Positions 24,913 through 30,395 of a stretch of 30,395 bases of DNA are shown in pieces (positions within the stretch are counted from its first letter, which is position 1; every line of letters starts with the position of its first letter). The translations under genes were made by a program, and so were the position numbers. Source of the stretch: an uncultured Bacteroidota bacterium. GTDB lineage: Bacteria > Bacteroidota > Bacteroidia > Flavobacteriales > Flavobacteriaceae. The stretch covers positions 1 to 30,395 of the forward strand of contig CACLQG010000015.1 of NCBI GenBank assembly GCA_902609035.1. Reading direction: 5' to 3'. The notes below the pieces were generated by a model. The model did not search any database and was not told where the DNA came from. It was given only the letters and a program-made list of their open reading frames with translations.

Positions 24913-25641
24913 ATGAAAAAATTGCAATTATTGCTTTTTCTTTTACCATTTTTGGTCCAAGGACAAGTACGAAAACCGATCAAAGGTCAATTGATTTACA
25001 GGAATATTAACGTGGTTGCAGCAAATGTAATAAACAATACTGCCCAACTTAATACCATTACTGATGGTGAAGGTGCTTTTGAAATCCCTGTTGCCTTAGG
25101 TGACCAGGTTGTCTTTTCTTCCGTTCAATATTTGATAAGAACGGTTGAAATAACAACAGAAATACTAAAAAAAAATAGGCTGATTATTACTGTCAATGAA
25201 AAAATAAATGCTCTTGAAGAAGTTGTAGTGACCCCAGACAATGCTGAAAAATTTCTAGACCTTAGGGAAGAAGAATTTAAGGGCTATGATTACAACAGAG
25301 ATAAATCGACTGCACTTGAAAATACAATTGTTAAGCAAGGACAACTAAAAAATGGTTTGAACATCATTAACATAGCAAAATTAATTGCTAAGGCAGTAAG
25401 CAATAAATCTGAGAAGGAAAAGCAAAAAATTAAACCTAGTGAAATACTGACTTATGTATTTAATGATGAATTTTTCACAAAAGATCTGGGTTTAAAAAAC
25501 GATCAAGTCATAGGATTTTTGAATCATATTGATAAAAATCTTCCCTCTCAAAAGTTACTCAAAACGGGTAAACAGTTTCAATTAATTGACTACTTGATTT
25601 CGGAGAGCCAAAATTATCATGATAAATTAAACAACAAATGA
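24913..25641 (+). CDS. exported protein with carboxypeptidase regulatory-like domain
   Basis: A 242-residue exported protein. A signal peptide ends near residue 18 (LLFLLPFLVQGQ). Residues 20-105 form a carboxypeptidase regulatory-like beta sandwich (GQLIYRNINVVAANVINNT, TDGEGAFEIPVALGDQVVFSS), as seen at the front of SusC-type receptors. It is followed by ALEEVVVTPDN near 106-116, which resembles the TonB box of such receptors, but there is no plug or barrel after it; the remaining 125 residues are polar and helical. The role is unknown. It is the first gene of a trio with the DUF6702 and M1 genes; its stop overlaps the next start (ATGA). An imperfect -7 box, TATCTTTA, lies at 24901-24908. 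Confidence 0.85.
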   Translation: MKKLQLLLFLLPFLVQGQVRKPIKGQLIYRNINVVAANVINNTAQLNTITDGEGAFEIPVALGDQVVFSSVQYLIRTVEITTEILKKNRLIITVNEKINALEEVVVTPDNAEKFLDLREEEFKGYDYNRDKSTALENTIVKQGQLKNGLNIINIAKLIAKAVSNKSEKEKQKIKPSEILTYVFNDEFFTKDLGLKNDQVIGFLNHIDKNLPSQKLLKTGKQFQLIDYLISESQNYHDKLNNK

Positions 25642-26150
25642 TCTACTCATCTTTGGGATTTTTCCTTTGGATTATGTCAGCTGTTTCTAGCCATAACTTT
25701 TACGTTTCTACTACTTCTATAAAATTTGTAGCAGAGGAAAAAACATTACAAATAACTGCACAAGTTTTTTTAGACGATTTTGAAGCAGCACTTCAGCATC
25801 AGGGAAATGAAAAAGTTAAATTGATTCCCGAAGTTTCTCAAAAGGAAATTGATATTCTAGTAGAGGATTATTTTAAAAAAAATTTAATTTTTATGACAGA
25901 CGGGGAAATAATTGATTTTGATTTTTTTGGTAAGGTTTATAAAAACGATCTTTTAATAGCCTATATGGAGTTGAAAAAGGTTCCAACAAATTCAGAATTG
26001 AGTTTAAAAAACACCCTGCTCTTCAATTTATTGCCAGATCAGAAAAACATTATTCATCTAAAAGTTGGATCCAAAAGAAAAAGTTTTTTGGCAGTTTACT
26101 CTAAATCGAAGTTTCAACTCCCACAAAATTTTTTTGTTATTCGGAATTAA
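25638..26150 (+). CDS. DUF6702 family exported protein
   Basis: A 170-residue exported protein of a Bacteroidota family of unknown function. A signal peptide (about 1-18, SSLGFFLWIMSAVSS) leads to SHNFYVSTTSIKFV, then TLQITAQVFLDDFEAALQ, the typical beginning of the family in which a histidine follows the signal cleavage site. The pattern is beta-rich with one domain. It overlaps the upstream gene by 4 bases and lies 51 bases before the M1 peptidase gene, so the three probably act together at the envelope. No catalytic motif is visible. Confidence 0.82.
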   Translation: MIYSSLGFFLWIMSAVSSHNFYVSTTSIKFVAEEKTLQITAQVFLDDFEAALQHQGNEKVKLIPEVSQKEIDILVEDYFKKNLIFMTDGEIIDFDFFGKVYKNDLLIAYMELKKVPTNSELSLKNTLLFNLLPDQKNIIHLKVGSKRKSFLAVYSKSKFQLPQNFFVIRN

Positions 26151-26201
26151 TATATTAAGTTAAAATTAATGTCTAAGTAACTATTTTAAATTAACAAAAC
26201 T

Positions 26202-28508
26202 ATGATCACTAAAAAGTTAAAATTTTTATTTTTTTCATTTTTGTTTTTGCAATTTTCTTTGAGTGCTCAAACAAATTTAGATTCTCTGTCCGCTTTAGGC
26301 CACACAAATAATAACAAGTTCAAACAGTTAAAAGACAAGTTAGCGACTCCCAATAGCTTTAGAACTGCCTCAGGAGCACCAGGTAAGGATTATTATCAGC
26401 AAAAGGTAGATTATGTTATGAATATAGAACTCGATGATGAAAATCAAAAATTATATGGTCAGGAAGAAATTACTTACACCAATAAATCACCAGATGCACT
26501 GAGTTATTTATGGATTCAATTGGATCAGAATATCCGAAAGAAAGATGCTCCTGCACTTGAAAAAAATGGAGAAGGAGCCGAACCGATTCTTAGGGTTGAA
26601 ACATTTGTTAACTCTTATTTTAAAGAACCTTTTGATGGGGGTTTTAATATCGATTGGGTAAAAGACGCCAGTGGAAATCCTCTTAAGTATACCATAAATA
26701 TGACCATGATGCGGGTCGATTTACCACAACCCATCAAAAGCGGAGAACAATTTAAATTTTCAATCAAGTGGTGGTATAATATCAATAATCATGTTGAAAA
26801 TCGTGCTCGTTCAGGTTATGAGTTTTTCCCTAAAGACGGGAACAGGGCTTATGTTATTGCACAGTTCTTTCCGCGATTGGCAGTTTACAACGATGTAGAG
26901 GGATGGCAAAATCATCAGTTTTGGGGCAACGGCGAGTTTGCCTTAAACTTTGGTGACTATATAGTAAGATTAACTGTACCTGCCGACCATGTGGTGGAAG
27001 CTACTGGACAATTGCAAAATCCAAAAGCAGTATTATCAAGACAAGAATACAAAAGATATCGTGAAGCACAATCTTCATTTGATAAACCAGTTATGATTGT
27101 TACTAAAGAAGAAGCTGAGGAGCGAGAAAAAGGATTCTCCTCAAATAAGAATACTTGGGAATTTAAAGCCAATAATGTAAGGGATTTTGCGTTTGCCAGC
27201 TCAAGAAAGTTCATTTGGGAAATGATGGCAGTTAAATTGGGTGGTAATGATGTAATGGCAGTTTCTCTGTATCCCAAGGAGGGTAATCCTCTTTGGGAAG
27301 AATATTCTACTAAAGCCGTAGTTCAAACTTTAAAAACCTATTCCCACTTCACCTTTGATTACCCTTATCCCAAGGCAGTATCGGTACATGCCAAAAACCA
27401 AGGGATGGAATATCCCATGATATGCTGGAATTATGGGCGGCCTGACGAGAATGGTTCCTACTCGGACCGTGTAAAATTTGGAATGATCAGCGTCATTATT
27501 CATGAAATTGGTCACAATTTTTTCCCTATGATTGTAAATTCTGATGAAAGACAGTGGGGGTGGATGGATGAAGGACTGGATACTTTTATGCAATACCTTT
27601 CAGAGCAGGAATTTGGTAAAAAATATCCCGAATCCATAGAGGGACTAGAAAAATATCCCTCAAGAAGGGGAGACCCCAAGGATATTGTAACTTATATGTC
27701 AGGAGATCAAAGTTTTTTATCACCTATCATGTCTAACCCAGAAAATGTTTATCAACTTGGTCCAAATGCATATGGCAAGCCAGCTACTGCCCTCAATATT
27801 CTTAGGGAGACAGTCATGGGAAAAGATTTATTCGACCATGCATTTAAAACCTATTCCCAAAGATGGATGTTTAAACATCCTACCCCTGCGGATTTTTTCA
27901 GAACGATGGAAGATGCATCTGCGGTTGATTTGGACTGGTTTTGGAGGGGTTGGTTCTATACTACAGATTTTGTTGACATTGGCGTTAAAGGGGTCAATCA
28001 ATTTTTTGTCTCCGATGAACCTAGTAAAAAGGTTTTGGAGATGCTCGACAACTATGGAATGACTATTGCTGATTTACCTCCTGTTGTCTTTACGATGGCC
28101 GATAACAATCAAGATTTTAAATCCGATTACAGGGTAGGAAGTCCTATGGATCATTCTAAAGACCTAAAAGCTTTTATGGATACAAACTCAACGGTTATGA
28201 ATTCAGGGTTTAAAATACCTAAAAACTTTTACGAAATCACTTTTGAAAAACCTGGTGGTTTAGTCATGCCACTGATTGTAGAATACTCTTATGCCGATGG
28301 AACGAAAGAGCGAATTAAGTATCCGGTTCAAGTGTGGAGAAAAAATGATAAAGAGGTTAAGAAAGTAGTAGTGACTGATAGGGATATTATTGGCATAAAG
28401 TTAGATCCTGACGAGGAAACCGCTGATATTAATCCTTCGAACAATAGTTGGCCCAAAATAGAGGAAATGTCTGAATTCGATCAATTTAAAGCCAATATGA
28501 AAAACTAA
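26202..28508 (+). CDS. M1 family metallopeptidase, exported
   Basis: A 768-residue exported zinc aminopeptidase-like enzyme. The signal peptide (about 1-22) ends in LSAQ. The N-terminal beta domain (about 50-300) leads to the catalytic domain: NQGMEYPM stands where the M1 family has its GxMEN exopeptidase motif, and the zinc site HEIGH is at 434-438 with the third ligand Glu457 in GWMDEGLD, the HEXXH-X18-E pattern of M1. The Asn of GxMEN is replaced by Tyr (GMEY), which is common in Bacteroidota members but may change the N-terminal specificity. A C-terminal domain with DWFWRGWFY follows. It should digest peptides in the periplasm or at the cell surface. No C-terminal sorting domain is apparent. 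Confidence 0.93.
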   Translation: MITKKLKFLFFSFLFLQFSLSAQTNLDSLSALGHTNNNKFKQLKDKLATPNSFRTASGAPGKDYYQQKVDYVMNIELDDENQKLYGQEEITYTNKSPDALSYLWIQLDQNIRKKDAPALEKNGEGAEPILRVETFVNSYFKEPFDGGFNIDWVKDASGNPLKYTINMTMMRVDLPQPIKSGEQFKFSIKWWYNINNHVENRARSGYEFFPKDGNRAYVIAQFFPRLAVYNDVEGWQNHQFWGNGEFALNFGDYIVRLTVPADHVVEATGQLQNPKAVLSRQEYKRYREAQSSFDKPVMIVTKEEAEEREKGFSSNKNTWEFKANNVRDFAFASSRKFIWEMMAVKLGGNDVMAVSLYPKEGNPLWEEYSTKAVVQTLKTYSHFTFDYPYPKAVSVHAKNQGMEYPMICWNYGRPDENGSYSDRVKFGMISVIIHEIGHNFFPMIVNSDERQWGWMDEGLDTFMQYLSEQEFGKKYPESIEGLEKYPSRRGDPKDIVTYMSGDQSFLSPIMSNPENVYQLGPNAYGKPATALNILRETVMGKDLFDHAFKTYSQRWMFKHPTPADFFRTMEDASAVDLDWFWRGWFYTTDFVDIGVKGVNQFFVSDEPSKKVLEMLDNYGMTIADLPPVVFTMADNNQDFKSDYRVGSPMDHSKDLKAFMDTNSTVMNSGFKIPKNFYEITFEKPGGLVMPLIVEYSYADGTKERIKYPVQVWRKNDKEVKKVVVTDRDIIGIKLDPDEETADINPSNNSWPKIEEMSEFDQFKANMKN

Positions 28509-28577
28509 GTACTAAATTTAGTCATCTCAATAGTCTTATTTTAGGTTTTGTTTTATTATCAGTTAGTTGTCATTGTA

Positions 28578-28585
28578 TATATTTG
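28578..28585 (+). promoter_or_regulatory. putative -7 box for the tatA-like gene
   Basis: TATATTTG is a full match to TAnnTTTG, 14 bases before the ATG at 28600, in the 91-base gap after the M1 gene. TTTG at 28547-28550 is 27 bases upstream, too far for a standard -33 box. A perfect 12-base palindrome, ACTAAATTTAGT, lies at 28511-28522 right after the M1 stop codon. Confidence 0.4.
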
Positions 28586-28599
28586 TCAAAAATTGTAAT

Positions 28600-28872
28600 A
28601 TGTCCCTTTTTATCAGCGGTGCTGAACTCATATTTACCTTCTTTATAATACTGCTGGTTTTTGGTGCCGATAGGATTCCTTCTATTGCCAGAACAGTAGC
28701 TAAGGGTGTTGCTCATGTAAGGAATGCGACCAATGATATCAAAACAGAAATCCAAAAATCCGTTGAGACTAACAACCCAACGGCAGGTGTAGGTAAAGAA
28801 TTAAAAAATCAAGTGGATAAGGTCAAGGAGGATTTTGATGATTTAACTGATTCTATCAAAAGAGACCTCTAG
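28600..28872 (+). CDS. tatA: TatA-like twin-arginine translocase subunit
   Basis: TatA forms the pore of the twin-arginine pathway, which exports folded proteins. The 90-residue protein has one membrane segment (about 8-24, AELIFTFFIILLVFGAD), the FGADRIPSIART hinge, an amphipathic helix (about 27-45) and a charged tail, all typical of the family. The ATG at 28600 gives this layout; an upstream TTG at 28567 would put eleven extra residues before it. It is alone on this strand and no tatC gene is nearby. TatA, TatB and TatE are hard to tell apart by sequence. Its stop codon shares CTAG with that of the convergent O-methyltransferase. Confidence 0.88.
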   Translation: MSLFISGAELIFTFFIILLVFGADRIPSIARTVAKGVAHVRNATNDIKTEIQKSVETNNPTAGVGKELKNQVDKVKEDFDDLTDSIKRDL

Positions 28873-29513
28873 TTTTTTCGACAAATCATCAGACCATCTC
28901 TGATTGGAATCAGTAATGTGTCTACATTTTCAACTGCTTTAACTTTTTTATTGAACTTTTTTAATTCTATGGTTTCAGTATCTTTCTGAGACAGGTTTTT
29001 TTCAAGTACTTTCCCGCTCCACAATACATTGTCGGCAATGATAACCCCGCCAGAGTTTAACTTAGGGAATACAATGTCAAAATAGCTACAGTAGTTAGCT
29101 TTATCGGCATCAATAAAAACCATATCAAATTTAAAATTTAGATTGGGAATAATTTCTTTGGCGTCTCCTATGTGCGAAATGATTTGATTTTTGTAAACGC
29201 TTTTATCGAAATACTTTTTATGAAAATTGAAAAGTTCCTCATTGACTTCTATGGTGTGTATGGCTCCATTTTGCTTTAAACCCTCTGCCATACAAAGGGT
29301 GGCATAACCTGTAAAAGTTCCAATTTCTAAAATATTAAAGGGTTGGATTAATTGTGACAAAAAACTTAAAAACCTCCCCTGAAAATGACCACTAATCATT
29401 CTGGGTTGCAACATTTTTTGATGGGTTTCTTGGAAGAGTTCTTTTAGGAGCTGTGGTTCCGCTTGGGAACAGCTTTCAGCGTATTCCATGATATTCTCAT
29501 TGAAAAATTCCAT
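28869..29513 (-). CDS. O-methyltransferase, class I SAM-dependent
   Basis: A 214-residue O-methyltransferase of the Methyltransf_3 (catechol/caffeoyl-CoA type) family. Motif I is ILEIGTFTGYAT at 61-72, the SAM-adenine acid IEVNEE at 88-93, and the metal-binding residues are in FIDADKANY (133-141) and IIADNVLWSGKV (158-169). Such enzymes methylate vicinal hydroxyl groups using a divalent metal. The natural substrate is not known. The start codon overlaps the end of the flavin reductase-like gene by one base (TAATG), so they are translated together. Confidence 0.93.
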   Translation of the reverse strand: MEFFNENIMEYAESCSQAEPQLLKELFQETHQKMLQPRMISGHFQGRFLSFLSQLIQPFNILEIGTFTGYATLCMAEGLKQNGAIHTIEVNEELFNFHKKYFDKSVYKNQIISHIGDAKEIIPNLNFKFDMVFIDADKANYCSYFDIVFPKLNSGGVIIADNVLWSGKVLEKNLSQKDTETIELKKFNKKVKAVENVDTLLIPIRDGLMICRKN

Positions 29514-30148
29514 TAACTATTGTGGTCTTTTATTAACTTGGGCCGTGCATATTCCAATCTTTTTTGTAGCTGAGGTAATACATAACCATCCAATCCATTG
29601 ATGGCTACAACTTCTCCCGATTCTAATTTTACCCAACCGTCTTTTTGGAGTAGTTCATCCTCCACAAAAATATGTTCTATAGCAGCTATTATAAGTATAC
29701 AACCATTTTCTGTTATATCATACTCATTTAAGTACTTACATCCCAAAGCTACAGGAGCTCCCTTGACAAAGGGTGCATGCCAATTCAACTTATACTCTGG
29801 CTCTAATAATGTTTGATCAAATTCTGATATATTTTCATCGTATTTTGCACTAGTATGATGAGCTTCTTCAATTTGAGGCTTTGAGACGTGGTTTACGGTG
29901 AAAACCTTATTTTCTTTAATATTTTTATATGTATCACGGGGAACGGTATTCGGCCGAAGTGTAAAATGAAGCAGTGCAGGATCACTACCCAAATGAGTAA
30001 TGGAACTGAAAATGGCAACGTTTTCTTTCCCTGAATTGGACTTAGTCCCAATCATATTGGCTGACTTATAACCTGTAACACTATTAATCATATTAAGGCG
30101 ATAGATTTTTGAGAATGCCTTGATGTCCTCTAAATTAAAATGCTGCAT
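29513..30148 (-). CDS. flavin reductase-like FMN-binding split-barrel protein
   Basis: A 211-residue protein of the flavin reductase-like FMN-binding family. Core segments are SVTGYKSANMIGTKS near 24-38, NVAIFSSITHLGSDPALLHFTLRP near 43-66, RDTYKNIKENKVFTVNHV near 71-88 and GAPVALGCKYLNE near 129-141. The family contains NAD(P)H:flavin oxidoreductases and related flavoproteins; this member belongs to a longer-than-usual Bacteroidota type with an extra middle region. It is cotranscribed with the O-methyltransferase (one-base overlap) and lies 9 bases after a small membrane protein. Substrate and partner are unknown. Confidence 0.88.
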   Translation of the reverse strand: MQHFNLEDIKAFSKIYRLNMINSVTGYKSANMIGTKSNSGKENVAIFSSITHLGSDPALLHFTLRPNTVPRDTYKNIKENKVFTVNHVSKPQIEEAHHTSAKYDENISEFDQTLLEPEYKLNWHAPFVKGAPVALGCKYLNEYDITENGCILIIAAIEHIFVEDELLQKDGWVKLESGEVVAINGLDGYVLPQLQKRLEYARPKLIKDHNS

Positions 30149-30157
30149 TTTGAATTT

Positions 30158-30367
30158 TTACGAATTGGATTGTTTGTCAAAATATAAGATCGCTGTCAAC
30201 AAACCAATTACGATTATGACTAAGCTTGCTATAAACAGATAATGGTCAGCAACGGAATTGGTGGATAAAAATCCATCTCGAGTTACCTTTAGATCTACAA
30301 ATCGAATAATAATGCCTAGGGGAATAAGAATAAGAATAAATCTTAACTTTTTAATTTTCTTTTTCAT
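30158..30367 (-). CDS. small membrane protein, two segments
   Basis: A 69-residue protein with a basic start (MKKKIKKLR), a hydrophobic segment near 9-23 and a second near 43-63, joined by a short polar loop. It ends in FDKQSNS. I do not recognise a family. Nine bases separate it from the flavin reductase-like gene, so it is probably the first visible gene of that operon; genes farther upstream may lie outside the window, which ends 28 bases later. There is no other functional clue. Confidence 0.65.
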   Translation of the reverse strand: MKKKIKKLRFILILIPLGIIIRFVDLKVTRDGFLSTNSVADHYLFIASLVIIVIGLLTAILYFDKQSNS

Positions 30368-30395
30368 AATTGGTTTTTAAAAATCACGAGGCCTA

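Overview
This is an AT-rich, gene-dense stretch of chromosome from a member of the Bacteroidota, most likely a flavobacterium and probably marine. The evidence is the mix of families (a Na+-NQR gene followed by apbE, LUD-domain protein beside FtsH, DUF1573, DUF6702, a carboxypeptidase-regulatory-like protein, a Bacteroidota-type M1 peptidase and a free-standing PASTA protein), weak or absent Shine-Dalgarno sequences, and several TAnnTTTG boxes, the -7 element of the Bacteroidota housekeeping sigma factor, in front of genes. No rRNA, tRNA, CRISPR array, insertion sequence, phage or plasmid gene was recognised. Almost everything is core metabolism and cell maintenance.

Layout. 1-2306 (+): 3' part of nqrF, a small protein of unknown function, and apbE. 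2307-3046: a 740-bp gap without a convincing gene. 3047-6705 (-): operon gpmI, thioredoxin-fold lipoprotein, map, methyltransferase. 6792-8177 (+): rsgA, dtd. 8180-10403 (-): aminotransferase, murB. 10502-10882 (-): DUF1573 protein. 11003-13624 (+): valS. 13625-18017 (-): five-gene operon rsfS, ftsH, LUD protein, cdsA, psd. 18076-18813 (+): birA. 18810-19454 (-): pyrE, almost back to back with a Nudix gene (19461-20063, +). 20065-21511 (-): ddl, coaD. 21595-24011 (+): PASTA protein, RluD-type pseudouridine synthase, yaaA. 24013-24738 (-): M15 peptidase. 24913-28508 (+): three exported proteins ending in an M1 metallopeptidase. 28600-28872 (+): TatA-like protein. 28869-30367 (-): small membrane protein, flavin reductase-like protein, O-methyltransferase.

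How the genes fit together. Respiration: NqrF takes electrons from NADH in the sodium pump, and ApbE attaches the FMN that the NqrB and NqrC subunits need. Translation: ValS, RsgA, RsfS, RluD-type enzyme, Dtd and Map. Envelope: MurB and Ddl for peptidoglycan precursors, M15 peptidase for peptidoglycan, CdsA and Psd for phospholipids, FtsH for membrane quality control. Cofactors and nucleotides: CoaD, BirA, PyrE.

I see no clear new multi-gene system. The points most worth following are the unknown protein between nqrF and apbE, the gap at 2307-3046 (six of seven convergent gene pairs here abut or overlap, and this is the only one with a gap), the secreted trio at 24913-28508 whose first member carries a TonB-box-like motif without a receptor barrel, and the operon that joins FtsH, a LUD protein and phospholipid synthesis.
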